DNA of 64,000 nt from Siphonodentalium dalli (GCA_032622095.1 CP136069.1:45362194-45426193), one strand, 5' to 3'. Positions 45,352 to 56,746 are shown, numbered from the stretch's first letter. A program made the numbers and translations. The notes: a model not told the origin generated them from the sequence alone.

Positions 45352-45710
45352 TTAACCCTTTACCCAACAAACCGGCCAAAAACGCCCAAATAAAGCTGCA
45401 ACAGCCTAAATTATCTTGGGTCTGTCTCAATAAAACCATACAAATATGGATATCATTGGAACCGGCTCATTGACCACATTGTGATGGTTACAGTTATGCC
45501 CTGTGCCAATGCATTCTCTTATATATGCGAGTCGACCATAGGTCGCCTCGCATATATAAGAGAATGCATTGGCCTAAAAATTTAACAATTTTATAATTTT
45601 TAATGTGTTAAGCCAATGCATTCTCTTATATATGCGAGGCGACCTATGGTCGACTCGCATATATAAGAGAATGCATTGGCACAGGGCCGTTCTGTTGGGT
45701 AAAGGGTTAA
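45352..45710 (-). mobile_element. A-family TTAA MITE, spacer shortened (A5)
   Basis: TTAA at 45352-45355 and 45707-45710, both hairpins present, ~40 bp of the AT-rich spacer missing. Its right TTAA is followed by CCCTTTTGAAGCACGC, so it may be shared with the start of another TTAACCCTTT-type element whose other end is not seen. Confidence 0.88.
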
Positions 45711-45955
45711 CCCTTTTGAAGCACGCAGGTAGAATGCATATGTCGAAAATATCACAGGATTTTTTTTTTAGAAGATAAAGGCTAATGTAACTGATAATGA
45801 AGCCAATGTATAAACTGTCACGCCTCAGTTCCCACTTAGCCAAGTCTGGAAAAGTTCAGGAATTGTCTGTATCGCTTTAATGATGCACGGATGTTTCGAT
45901 TGGCTGACACTGACTTAATTCTTGCTGGTGGTAATGAAAACCCACCTAATTTCTT

Positions 45956-46345
45956 TTAACCCTTTACCCAACAGAACGGCCCTGTGCCAATGCATTCTCT
46001 TATATATGCGAGTCGACCATAGGTCGCCTCGCATATATAAGAGAATGCATTGGCTTAACACATTAAAAATTATAAAATTGTTAAAGAATGTAAGAAAATA
46101 ATGGTAAAAAAAGATTTGTTTAGGCCAATGCATTCTCTTATATATGCGAGGCGACCTATGGTCGACTCGCATATATAAGAGAATGCATTGGCACAGGGCA
46201 TAACTGTAACTATCACAATGTGGTAAAGGAGCCGGTTCCAATGATATCCATATTTGTATGGTTCTATTGAGACAGACCGAAGATATTTTAGGCTGTTGAA
46301 GCTTTATTTGGCCGGTTTTGGCCGGTTTGTTGGGTAAAGGGTTAA
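45956..46345 (+). mobile_element. A-family TTAA MITE (A6)
   Basis: TTAA at 45956-45959 and 46342-46345, 390 bp, both hairpins. It lies 245 bp from A5 in opposite orientation, so the two copies form a large inverted pair. Confidence 0.9.
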
Positions 46346-46389
46346 TAGACTCAGTAATTCGGAGCCATTTGAGTCTGATTTTGATCAGT

Positions 46390-47532
46390 ACTGGCCTGGA
46401 TAGAGTGTGTATGATGTTTGCAGAATGAGGCCCACAGAGGCCTCAGCTGCTATGGGAGTCATCGGATCAGATTGAAGTCCCACAGTCAGGCCTTCGATTA
46501 TGAGGCGTGCGATCGCGCTCGCGCACCATAGCACGCCTGAAATTAAATCTTGGCGAGTAATTAATCACACTCCTCGGCGATATTAGGCGCACGATTGAAA
46601 AAGGGTTTATAATAACGATCAACCTTGTTTGCTGGAGAAGACTGACAGACATGCCGTATACGACGGAAGTAATTGTTTTAAGTTTTGCGCATGCGCTAGA
46701 ACATTATTATAGTCAGGTGCGTTTAGCGATGTCGTCGCATTCGTATGTAGGTCTGAGTAATTCTCGGCTAGATATTGTTACCAACATGACATTTAAATTA
46801 ATCCCACCGTGCACCCCACACTAATGCAACGTAATTTTGGTACCATGATTGTGTTGCGTTCTAAATGAAGCCGCCCCGATGGGCGGTGAAGATGAATAGA
46901 AATTGAAACTTGAGTTCGGGGCAATCAAACATTATTTTTAAAAATATCGATAGAGTTCACACAACAGGAAACTCTCACGTGGTTACATGGTCTCTGACCG
47001 CATTTCATAACAACTTACATCCAACGGAAGCATTACGACGCAATTCGAGAATGGAGTTTTAATTACTTCAATGTGGAGAATACATGTGTACAAGATGAAT
47101 CACAATGGTGATAAAATTGATTTAATTTTGAGTCTTCGTTTGTCATTTTATACCCCCGAAATATCCACCAAAATCACACGCCTGGGTTTCAGGTTAGGCG
47201 AGTGACCAACCACACTCCTGCATTTTACAGAATCGAAGGCCTGCTGACAGTTGAAGTTGATGATGTACACCCATTATTCACCTTGATTATGCAATTTATC
47301 TTCTGCAAATTAGGGGATATAGAACTGAACAGAAGGGAAAAAGTAACTATACCGCTAACAACTACCGGTATATTAATGTGAGACTATAAATACCGTACTT
47401 CCCAGAAAATGAGACCTAAGCAGAATGAGATCCTCAGAGGGTGATACTGGCCCATTGTGCGGGATAGTATAACTAAATTCATCCTCGGGGGACCTCATTT
47501 TGCAGAAGTCAGACACACTATATCCAGGACTG
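46390..47532. mobile_element. C-family MITE interrupted by a hAT element (C9)
   Basis: The left part (CTGGCCTGGATAGAGTG to 'gatcagattgaagtccca') and right part ('gttgaagttgatgatgtaca' to ACACTATATCCAGGACTG) are contiguous in C13. They are separated here by the 757 bp element at 46487-47243. The first hairpin is largely deleted. Confidence 0.75.
46487..47243. mobile_element. Non-autonomous hAT-like element (E) nested in C9
   Basis: Inverted ends CAGGCCTTCGATT and AATCGAAGGCCTG, 13 bases, perfect. Flanks CCCACAGT and CTGACAGT agree at 6 of 8. Just inside the left end is a palindrome GCGTGCGATCGC / GCGCACCATAGCACGC, and AGGCGTG / GGCGAGT words recur at both ends. No transposase was seen. Confidence 0.75.
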
Positions 47533-48369
47533 TGCATATTGCAGTTGGGGTTTTGCATTTCACCTGGGCATATTGCACCTAAACATGCCATGATGCCACC
47601 ATGCCAAAATCCTACAGCATAACTTGAGAAGCCTTCTCTAACTCTGATACTTGGCCTTGATGAATACCAATAAATTCTATAGACATTACCTACACGAAAC
47701 ATGCTTATTAATAACATATGCGACCCATTCTTTGGGCTTATTGCACCAACCATTAGCACTGATTGGTTACGATATATTTGCTAATAGGCAATGATTGGCT
47801 GCCCTAATCATACTAGTTATTCTGCGAACTAAAGGGCTGGGGTAATATGTAACGATTCAATTGGCTCAGAAATTGATCGCCTTGATTGGCTGTCACAAGC
47901 TTCTAACCACACTAATTAAATGACTTGTTTGCGACTTGTGCCAGACTTTTACCCTAATCATTTGAGATGTTTCTCTTTAGTCTAAGTTTGGTAACCGCTA
48001 TTGAGTTTGAGTGTTTTATGATCATAAGGATAGGGTCTCCAAAGCAGGTCTGGGGCAGCACAGCCTTCAAAATGCCACTTTTCGCAGTGTAAATACATGC
48101 ATTTGTACAGGGTGTCTATTCTATAGACTCATGTATCTTGACAAGTTTGTCTGTTGCTAAAAAATATATCAGGGTTCGTAGTTTCTATGTGTGATGAAGT
48201 CATTTCCCAGTGAATGGTGTATGTAGGTTGAAAGCTGAAGCTACACATTCTCCCACCAATTAAACTGACAAATTTGTGACATATGGCCCAGCAGTGGAAA
48301 CACCACTATATAACCCCCTCCCTCCATTCATCAGTCCTCAAATATCTAAAAAACCAAATTTATAACATG
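47533..48369. other. Stretch without a recognised gene
   Basis: Unique AT-rich text, no element ends. Minus-strand frames near 47759-47373 run into the C9 element and are artefacts. Confidence 0.4.
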
Positions 48370-48586
48370 TACAGTAATGCCCTAATTCATCAACTCCTTA
48401 AACACAGCAGAATTATGGGTAACATTTCAGGATTTAGTCGGAAATGTGGCTTGTTGCCATTCATCGGAAAGCTCTCAGTGAGAGCTTTCCGATCGATGGC
48501 AACAAGCCATATTTCCGACTAAATCCTGAAAAGTTACCCATAATTCTGCTGTTGTTAAGGAGTCGATTATTTAGGGCATTACTGTA
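48370..48586. mobile_element. F-family palindromic MITE (F7)
   Basis: TACAGTAATGCCCTAATTCA to TTATTTAGGGCATTACTGTA, 217 bp, TA borders, arms nearly perfect around CTCTCAGTGAGAG. Confidence 0.88.
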
Positions 48587-49162
48587 GTTGAGTCCTTTTT
48601 AATGAGATCACTATTATCCAAAGCAAAATTATGTCATGTAGGCATTTCCTATAATGGTACAGCAATGTGTGAACATATTTTATATATCTAATAGCACAGT
48701 ACCACACACACACACATCAAAACTCATCCATTATAATTACAGGGAGAAATCCACAATTCACAACATAATATCTATCATCTACCACACAGCTACCACTGAA
48801 ATGGGTCCCCTGGGGGATAAAATTACACAAATACATATATCATTGAAAAAGAGATCCATTTCATATGAATATGGCTTTACCTCCTGATCAGATAGTATAA
48901 ATCTTGTTGGCTTATTATCTACTTGTCATTCAATGGATTTCTATTGTGTGAAATTTCTGTACAACTTGCAGATGTCACAGGTATTATTTTACCTTGGGCC
49001 GATTTCATGAGCTATTATAAGCCAAAAGCCTTTCAGTCTTCATAACCCATCAAGTTGGCATCAACCCAAGAAAATTGGGGTCATATTTAAGTACAACTCG
49101 GGCACATAAGTAGATCTTGTCACGAATCTAGAGCTACTCTGGCTAACACCCGTAGAGATCAT
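48587..49162. other. Stretch without a recognised gene
   Basis: A short CA run near 48703-48713. No coding support. Confidence 0.4.
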
Positions 49163-49520
49163 AGTTTTGACAGGGAACCTTATGAAGTCGAAAAAATAAC
49201 TCAGGGATATATTTCTTAGTTATTATCTGTTCCTTAATAATAAACTTCACTGTAGGTGAAGGTCGCAAATCGAAATTGAATGTTTTGTGTTTTTGTGTCC
49301 TGTGAGCTGATATCGCAATCAACATTAAATTAATTTACCCAGGAGAATTCCATAATTGTACATAATGCAAAGCATAATTGCCCACAAAGTCACTTAAATC
49401 GTGAGATTTCGAGTTGGGACCTTCACCTTCAGTGAAGTACATTATTAAGGAACAGATCATAACAAAGAAATATATTCCCCGCGTTATTTTTTCGACTTTA
49501 TAAGGTTCCCTGTCAAAACT
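49163..49520. mobile_element. Palindromic MITE S
   Basis: Arms AGTTTTGACAGGGAACCTTA + GAAGTCGAAAAAATAAC + GGATATATTTCTTAGTTAT + CTGTTCCTTAATAAT, mirrored at 49410-49520, enclosing a ~130 bp loop. About 100 paired bases per arm. TSD not resolved. No second copy in the window. Confidence 0.7.
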
Positions 49521-50008
49521 TTAAAAAGTTACAAGGCTTTGTACTGGTGGAATATGATCTCGACGTGGGTAGCTGAGAGTTACTGAAGAGATTCATGACA
49601 TGATCTAGCACATAAGAGGATGTTGTAAAGTCTTCATTGAACATACATTTTAAGTATTCTTGGTTAAAGTGCAGTACATTCTGGTCCCATTAAATGTATA
49701 TGTACATGTAGCAATTTTCAAAGTTATTATTCCGTCTGCACATTGTCCATGTGTATGTCCATGTGTTTGTTGATCCATGTGAATGTTTAGCTTTCTTGAC
49801 TTATGCACCAGTGGACAGATTTTGATGTCCTTTGGTATGGTGATATACCAGCATGGTGGAAGCGGAGGAATTCCACATAAATGTACCACATGTTTCAGTT
49901 ACCACTACCCACCAAGGTTATGGCCCTTGTTGGACTTTATAGCTGGACTTATTTTGGGGGCAAGACAAACTTGGTATCTGACCGAGTTCTGATTTTTGTC
50001 AGAATAGC
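49521..50008. other. Stretch without a recognised gene
   Basis: 'attccgtctgcacattgtcc' and 'gttatggcccttgttggact' suggest a decayed M-type repeat near 49727-49950. No coding support. Confidence 0.4.
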
Positions 50009-50074
50009 CTGACCCTGCATCGATCCCTGGTCCGCTAGCACAAGAGCCAGTACGCTACCTCATGGCTACCGACT
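50009..50074 (-). mobile_element. tRNA-like SINE head
   Basis: On the minus strand CGGTAGCCATGAGGTAGCG (box A-like) is followed ~35 bases later by CCAGGGATCGATGCAGG (box B-like). The acceptor ends do not pair, so it is not called a tRNA gene. Confidence 0.4.
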
Positions 50075-50658
50075 GGGTGTAGTACATGTACCGGTATGTG
50101 CTCCATGCTTGATGGGGATAACCTGGTCAAAGGCCTAGACCTAAAATTTCTATTTTATAATCGAAGTCAGTGTTCTCATGGTCAGTTTGACAGGGATCAT
50201 CATCATCATATGGTGAGCCCCATGTCACCTGCTCCCGGAGGCCTTTCAATATTCCCAATATTTGAGCACTGCTAATGATTTCTGTCTCAAGTTGCTGAGA
50301 GCGGTCATTAAAAATTCACCACCTAGAAAATCTGTTTGTCTTCATTGTGCGTTTTATTTGATTTTCTCTTCTACAAACCATTGATTGCCAGATTACAATT
50401 CACAGTTTGTCTCCATATCGTTATGCTCATACTTCATGTGTTGGCATTTCTGCCTTCTTTTGAATCCATCTTAATGAACTTTAACCCTCATTATGCTCTC
50501 ACCCAAGATCCTTACATTACAGTTAATCTGATAGGCATTTTCTGATATTACTTTACTGTTTTGAAACTTGCATATTTAGCCCTTTCCTTTTTTGTAACTG
50601 AAGTGTATTTTATAACACTGGAAACCAATTCTTTCATTATAAATAGGATAATTCAGTT

Positions 50659-50718
50659 ACAGTAATGCCCGAAGTATATGACCCTTTAACCACAGCAGAA
50701 TTATGGGAAATTTTATAG
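50659..50718. mobile_element. F-family fragment, one arm (F8)
   Basis: TACAGTAATGCCCGAAGTAT to 'tatgggaaatttta'. The element stops exactly where the ~158 bp satellite begins. Confidence 0.75.
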
Positions 50719-51437
50719 GTGTGCTATGATATCTTCCCTCCCCCTGCACATCTACCTCTCCTATATTACCCCCTCCACACTCCACTTGAATTTGATTTCA
50801 CCTTCATATTCATCAATTGTTCAACTACCACCCTTATATTATATACATAAATCAGACCCTATCTGTTACAGGTGTGCTATGATAACTTCCCTCCCCTGCA
50901 CATCTAAAAATGTACCTCTCCTATTTACCCCCTCAGCACTCCACCTGAATTTATTTCACCTTCATCTGCATCATTCATTCACCTACCACCCAGTACCACC
51001 CATATATTATATACATAAATCAGACCCTAACTGTTACAGGTGTTCTATGATATCTTCCCTCCCCTGCACATCTACATGTACCTCTCCTATATTACCCCCT
51101 CCACATTCCACCTGAATTTTTTTTCACCTTCATCTTCATCATACATTCACCTACCACCCCCGTATATTATACATAAATCAGGCCCTAGCTGTTACAGGTG
51201 TGCTATGATATCTTCCCTCCCCTGCACATCTACATGAACCTCTCCTATATTACCCCCTCCACATTCCACCTGAATTTGTTTTCACCTTCATCTTCATCAT
51301 ACATTCACCTACCACCCCAGTATATTATACATAAATCAGACCCTAACTGTTATTGGCATGCTATGATATCTTCCCTCCCCTGCACATCTACATGAACCTC
51401 TCCTATATTACCCCCTCCACACTCCACCTGAAGTTTG
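50717..51437 (+). repeat. ~158 bp satellite, 4.5 copies
   Basis: Units begin AGGTGTGCTATGATATCTTC at about 50717, 50870, 51038, 51196 and 51354 (spacings 153, 168, 158, 158). They carry 'cctccccctgcacatctac', 'tattaccccctccaca' and 'ataaatcagaccct'. Pyrimidine-rich; no stops in some frames only because of its composition. Not coding. Confidence 0.88.
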
Positions 51438-52107
51438 TTTACTAAATTGATACTAAATAACAAAATTATGTACTTATAAAGAAGCTCGATTCTCCTCCCA
51501 TTAGGCTGTCATTTTATTATGATTGGGTCTATTCACCAGGCTTTTTATGCCTATTTAGCCTTTTGGAATCTCATTATCAAATCAATATGTAGTTGTCCGT
51601 GAAAATGGCTCAATGTACGATTTCCAGCAGCGGGACCAGTCAGAACTTGCCCAGAGGCAGGGAAGCAGCAAAGGGTAAGGGGGATATATTGTAACAAACT
51701 CCAGCCCAAAATTCATCCTGATGGGGAATTTGGTATATTATTGCCACCCGAGCGAGATTTTCCCAGAGCTTGACCAAGGGCAAAGGATCATAGTATTTTC
51801 CATCATGTCCCACTAGATTCATTGTGCATTCCAATAGGGTTTCATAATCAAACCAGATTCAATTTATAAATTACAGATTTAATCAGGTTTAATGTTTCTA
51901 TTTGTTTTCGAATAACACATTATACAAGACATTGTCAAAAATTCAGAGGAACCTGATCAGCCCACATAATTTCTGTGTCTCATTTTAAATATAGGAATGT
52001 TTAGATAATAACCACTTACTATCCTAAAGTGAATGATTGGGAATCAAGTGACTACCCATTGGCATATCCAGATATTAAAGGGTTGTGGTACCAGTCAACA
52101 ATCCACC
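51438..52107. other. Stretch without a recognised gene
   Basis: AT-rich unique text. 'aggaatgtttagataataac' near 51993 hints at a decayed G-family piece. A minus-strand frame at 51834-51640 has no domain. Confidence 0.4.
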
Positions 52108-52131
52108 TTAGCTCCTTTCTTTACTGAATAC

Positions 52132-52344
52132 CAAGCCTTGAAATAATGTGTTTGTCATTTGCAGAATGAGGTTCCCAGAAGGTGAATTTAGTGATGCTAC
52201 CCTGCATAGCGGGCTAGCATCACCAAATTCACCCTCTGGGAACCTCATTCTGCTGAGGTGTAAACAGAATGAGGTTCCCAGAGGGTAAATTCACCCTCTG
52301 GGGACCTCATTCTGCAAATGACAGGCACACTATTTCAAGGCTTG
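52132..52344. mobile_element. C-family short MITE (C10), perfect TSD
   Basis: CAAGCCTTGAAATAATGTG to CACACTATTTCAAGGCTTG, flanked by CTGAATAC at 52124-52131 and 52345-52352. Two hairpins back to back without the long interior. Confidence 0.92.
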
Positions 52345-52365
52345 CTGAATACTCATTGTCTTGTG

Positions 52366-52716
52366 CAAGCCTGAGTTTAGTCAACTTTAGTGTGCTGTAA
52401 TTTGCGGGCTAGAATAACTAAATTCACCCTCTGGGGACCTCATTCTGCTTAGGCCTCATCTTCTCTGAAAAGTTTCTTTATTATCAAATTTCCACAAAAA
52501 ACTTCTTTACATAGATTCAATTTCTTATTTAGTTTAGTTTCTCTATATCCCCAAATTGGCAGAGGACACATTGCATAATCAAGGTTCCCAATGGGTGTAA
52601 ATCACAATATTCACCATTTGGGAACTTCAATCTGAGTCTGATGCGGGATAGCATCACTAAATTCGCCCTCTGGGGACCTCATTCTGCAAATGGCAGTCAC
52701 ACTGAACTCAGGCTTG
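52366..52716. mobile_element. C-family MITE (C11), perfect TSD
   Basis: CAAGCCTGAGTTTAGTC to CACACTGAACTCAGGCTTG, flanked by GTCTTGTG at 52358-52365 and 52717-52724. The long interior is in the inverse orientation to C15. The left hairpin is mostly deleted. It lies 13 bp beyond C10's right duplication. Confidence 0.92.
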
Positions 52717-52938
52717 GTCTTGTGGTTCCCTTAGGAAATATTTAGATAATAAGTTCAACAAATGGGCATAGGCCATTTCATGAACTTATTATCTGAACAA
52801 TTCACACCAATAAATAGGAATCCCTATCTTTGTTGTCTGCTCTTATGTTCCTGGACACCCCTCCAAATGAATAATGCTCTATTCCAATGTATACTTTTAT
52901 GACTGAGACGAGAATCCATTTGGTAAATAAAGGGTTAG

Positions 52939-53746
52939 CATGTTGAGCTCCAACTGGAGTTATCTCCTACTGTGTGCATGTTATTGAATGGTGGGTGGCA
53001 CTCAAACCAGGACCCCATTCACAACTTTTTTTGTTTACCTATCATTATAGAGCTCTATCTTAGCCTCTTGCTATCACTTTTCTAAAGTAAACAATGTCTG
53101 TGATTTAATAAATTGGAGGATACCTTGTACTTCAGGTATTATCTGGTTCTTATTATACAGGTACATGTATATATGTTCATGCATTTGAATTTTTTGTGGG
53201 AAATTAACCAGTTTGGTGCATTGATGCTGGAATGTGAATAAAATATTTTTAGACAAAATAATTCATATGTCTAAAATCTAAATATATAAAAACCACCCCA
53301 TGGAAATTATTAGCAGCCAGCATCTTATTAGAAGCGCAATTCAAAGTCAAGGGCTGATAACGTAATAGAGGGTTGTTCATCATATCTCTGTATACCAGGT
53401 TATTACTGTTATTACCACACACCTCCCCAAATGAGAAGAGAAAAGTTAATAAGATTAAGAAATATAGGTTTCCACAAAGAAGAAAGATTGGTGGGATGAG
53501 TCAAAGGGTCAGGTCAGATAACAATTTAACCAATCAACCAACGCAGAATCAACTGGGCGGTTTAATTTGAAACTTTGGTTTGCTTGAGGTGTATGCAGCA
53601 GATATGTAGACCACTACAATACAGTTGTGTTGAAAAGGAAATACAAAAATACAGGGTAGTCCAATACTTTAGAGCACCTTTCTCCCAACGTATAAACACA
53701 AGTTGAGGCATACTAGTAGTTCTAATTTCCAAAGTGTGAATGCAAG
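52939..53746. other. Stretch without a recognised gene
   Basis: AT-rich unique text. The frame at 53373-53570 is basic but unsupported. Confidence 0.4.
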
Positions 53747-54007
53747 TTAACTCTTTCGCAGTGGGAGCCGCGCTGGTGCAGCATTAAAGATTATGTGTCA
53801 GTGCATTCTCTTATAAAACGGTATGTGATTCTACCATAGGGAGTCTCGCATATATAAGAGAATGCATTGGCGTACAATGTCAAGGTAAATATTGTTAGGC
53901 CATTGCATTCTCTTATATATGCGAGGCTCCCTATGGGAAATGGGAAACTTGCATACAGGTATATAAGATTCGCAAAATTTCAGGAAGCTCCAGTCATGAA
54001 AGAGTAA
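53747..54007 (+). mobile_element. B-family TTAA MITE, diverged (B4)
   Basis: TTAACTCTTTCGCAGTGGGA to CTCCAGTCATGAAAGAGTAA, with 'gctggtgcagcattaaagat' and two hairpins. The ends have drifted (TTAACTC, GAGTAA). Confidence 0.75.
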
Positions 54008-54117
54008 AGGCATAGTTCTTATTCTCAAAGTGTGAATGCAAGTCAAGGCATAGTTCTCTCTTAGCCAGTTCTGCAGTTACTTTACTGTCCACAATGCATG
54101 TTCTTGTTGTGATGTTG

Positions 54118-54375
54118 TTAACACTTTCAATGTGGGAGCTATGCTGGTGCAGCATTAAAGATCCTGTGTCAGTGCATTCTCTTATATATGTCACTCTCCC
54201 ATAGGGAGCCTCGCATATAAATGAGCATGCACTGGCTTACAGGGTCAAGGTAAATATTGTAGGCCAATGTATTTTAAATATGCAAGGCTCCCTTTGAGAG
54301 ACTCACATATATAAGAGAATGCATTGGCACAGGGTTTTCGCAAAATTTCAGGATGCTCCAGTCATGGAAGGGTAA
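54118..54375 (+). mobile_element. B-family TTAA MITE (B5)
   Basis: TTAACACTTTCAATGTGGGA to CTCCAGTCATGGAAGGGTAA. Same interior as B4 and only 110 bp from it in the same orientation. The duplicated flank 'aaagtgtgaatgcaagt' near 53731 and 54029 suggests a local tandem duplication carried B4 and B5. Confidence 0.75.
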
Positions 54376-54517
54376 GTGGTAAGCAGTGGGTCATTATTAA
54401 GTGATTATTTTATTATCAGTAGATTGCTTCATGCTACTGTAGGATCATGGTCCCAGTAGATCCCTGTTAATACTCTAGGAAATGCCATGTAGGGCAGTGT
54501 AGGATTGTATAATTAAC

Positions 54518-54713
54518 TACAGTAATTCCCTAAATAATGGACTCCTCAATCACAGCAGAATTAGTCGAAAATATGGCTTGTTGTCATTCATCGGAAAACT
54601 CTCAGTGAGAGCTTTCTGATGAATGGCAACAAGCCATATTTCCGACAAAATCCTGAAAAATTACCCATAATTCTTCTGTGGTTAAGGAGTTAATTATTTA
54701 GGGCATTACTGTA
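54518..54713. mobile_element. F-family palindromic MITE (F9)
   Basis: TACAGTAATTCCCTAAATAA to TTATTTAGGGCATTACTGTA, TA borders. About 20 bp is missing from the left arm between 'cagcagaatta' and 'gtcgaaaatatgg'. Confidence 0.85.
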
Positions 54714-55080
54714 CCTTACCATAAGAATCGATTAGGATAATGAAAAATAATAAACTTGATATTTGATAGACAACCCATTCGAGTGACCAAAGTCTCTATT
54801 GTAATGTTATAAATGCCAAACAACCATTCTGTTATGATGCTGGGATTACTGACTTGCCCTTTAAAACTTCGGTCATGGTTCGAGTCCAGTACGAAATGTT
54901 CACTGCGAAGAATTCTTTGCAGAATACAGACTATGGAAATATTAAGAGAATGTTGCTATCACAATAGCCAACGAAATCCATTTTATAATGGATCTAAAAC
55001 AACTATAGGTCAAGTAAACCTCCCCCATTCATAGTCCAAGGACTTGTTGCACTCGCATTGACATTTAAGTTTCATTTATA
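54714..55080. other. Stretch with a box B-like word
   Basis: GGTCATGGTTCGAGTCCAG near 54870 resembles a pol III box B, but no box A at the right distance was accepted. Otherwise nothing assigned. Confidence 0.35.
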
Positions 55081-55620
55081 ATGCTACATGCATGTTCAAG
55101 TGGCATTTGTAGCGAAGAACAGTATAAATGAAAGGTTAGGAAGTGTGCTGCCGTTTACGCTAGCTTGATATTTCCTTTTAGGCCAAATGAAAAAACTTAT
55201 TGTTGGTCAAAAAAATTCAACTAGGCAAGCAGAAAATTTTGTTTTCTCTTTTTTTCTTTTGAGAACAAGATTTGATTGGATTATTCATAGGTGGATAGAG
55301 GGTTTCTTTGTTTCCATTCTAACCTTAAATGTTTGCAGAACAAAAAGTCATGCTGCATGCATGTTCAAGTGGCATTTGTAGTGAAGATTGTAGAATAGTA
55401 TGAATGAAATGTTAGGAAGTGTGTTACAGTTTATGCTAGCTTGATTTTCCAATAAGGCCAAATGAAAAAACTTAATTGTTTCCCATTCCTTGGTAAAAAT
55501 TCAGGCAGATAGAGATTTTTGTTTTGGCCTTTTTTTTCTTTTGAGAACAAGCTTTGATTGGATTATTCATAAGCGAATAGAGGAGTTCAAATGTTCGGCA
55601 GAATGAAAAGTCCCTCATAA
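55081..55620 (+). repeat. Tandem duplication, ~269 bp unit
   Basis: 'catgttcaagtggcatttgt', 'gttaggaagtgtg', 'gctagcttgat', 'ggccaaatgaaaaaactta' and 'cttttgagaacaag' recur in order with starts near 55092 and 55361. The copies differ at many positions, so the duplication is old. Confidence 0.75.
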
Positions 55621-55729
55621 TCCAAACATGCATGCAACGAGGTCCAAAAGTTTAATCTACATGTAGCATGTACTCCGTTGAAATTTTCATTTTGGTAACC
55701 ATATTACTTGAGATAATGGCCAGAGAATA

Positions 55730-56540
55730 TGGTACCAGACATTTGCAGCTGGCTAGCATCACTAAATTCATCCTCTGGTGACCCCATTCTGCTTAGGCCT
55801 CATCTTCTCTGGAAAGTATCTGTATTTATGAAATCAACAAGATTTTTAGTTTCTTTAGAAGCTTCTTCACAAAGTCGCAAAGAATCATTTTATTTTTTAG
55901 TTTAGTTTCTCCATATCCAAAATAGACAGATGACACATTGCATAATCGAGATGCACTTCACAATATTCACCATCTGGGAACTTAACCCTTTACCCAACAA
56001 ACCGGCCAAAACCGGCCAAATAAAGCTTCAACAGCCTAAAATATCTTCGGTCTGTCTCAATAGAACCATACAAATATGGATATCATTGGAACCGGCTCCT
56101 TGACCACATTGTGATAGTTACAGTTATGCCCTGTGCCAATGCATTCTCTTATATATGCGAGTCGACCATAGGTCGCCTCGCATATATAAGAGAATGCATT
56201 GGCCTAAAAAAAATCTTTTTTTAACACTTTTTACCATTTTTTCTTACATTCTTTAACAATTTTATAATTTTTAATGTGTTAAGCCAATGCATTCTCTTAT
56301 ATATGCGAGGCGACCTATGGTCGACTCGCATATATAAGAGAATGCATTGGCACAGGGCCCTTCTGTTGGGTAAAGGGTTAAATCTGAGTATAGGTCTCCC
56401 ATAGCTGATGAGGCCATGCAGAGTGAGGTTTTCAGACAATTAATTTGGGGATGTTAGCCCACTGTAGGTTGTAGCATCATTAAATTCACCCACTGGGGAC
56501 CTCATTCTGCAAATGTCCCACACCATATTCTCAGGCCTGG
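55730..56540. mobile_element. C-family MITE carrying an A insertion (C12)
   Basis: From 'ccagacatttgcagctggc' to 'ccatattctcaggcctgg', interrupted after 'caccatctgggaac' by the A element at 55982-56381; the C text resumes with 'atctgagtataggtctccc'. The left hairpin is half deleted. Confidence 0.8.
55982..56381 (-). mobile_element. A-family TTAA MITE nested in C12 (A7)
   Basis: Full 400 bp, TTAA at 55982-55985 and 56378-56381. The target in other C copies reads GGGAACTTCAATCTGAG, so a one-base change to TTAA preceded or allowed the insertion. Confidence 0.92.
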
Positions 56541-56746
56541 TCAACAGAATAATTTAAAAAAGACATCAGTACAATTCCTGAAGTGAATTTGATTCAATTA
56601 AGTACCGGTACATGTATAAGCACCTGTTGTAGTGTATTAAGTTTGCAGTATGCACTGCTGAACTGAATTTCTGTGTTTTGTTGGGCCATGGCTTGAAGCA
56701 TGCTTGCAGGTTGGGAGGCAAATTCAGAAAATGTATGATCAATGCT

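Larger units (their letters stand above)
52108..52938. mobile_element. G-family MITE carrying two C insertions (G2)
   Basis: Left TTAGCTCCTTTCTTTACTGA + ATACTCATTG and right CATTTGGTAAATAAAGGGTTAG are diverged G ends, with TTAG rather than TTAA at both borders. The hairpin AGGAAATATTTAGATAATAA / TTATTATCTGAAC is at 52735-52800. The two C-family MITEs at 52132 and 52366 lie in its left arm; with them and their duplications removed, the left arm is colinear with G1. Confidence 0.7.

Noticed and set aside
50726-51395. Proline/serine-rich repeated protein
   Set aside because: It is the translation of the pyrimidine-rich ~158 bp satellite; unit lengths (153, 168, 158, 158) do not hold one frame.
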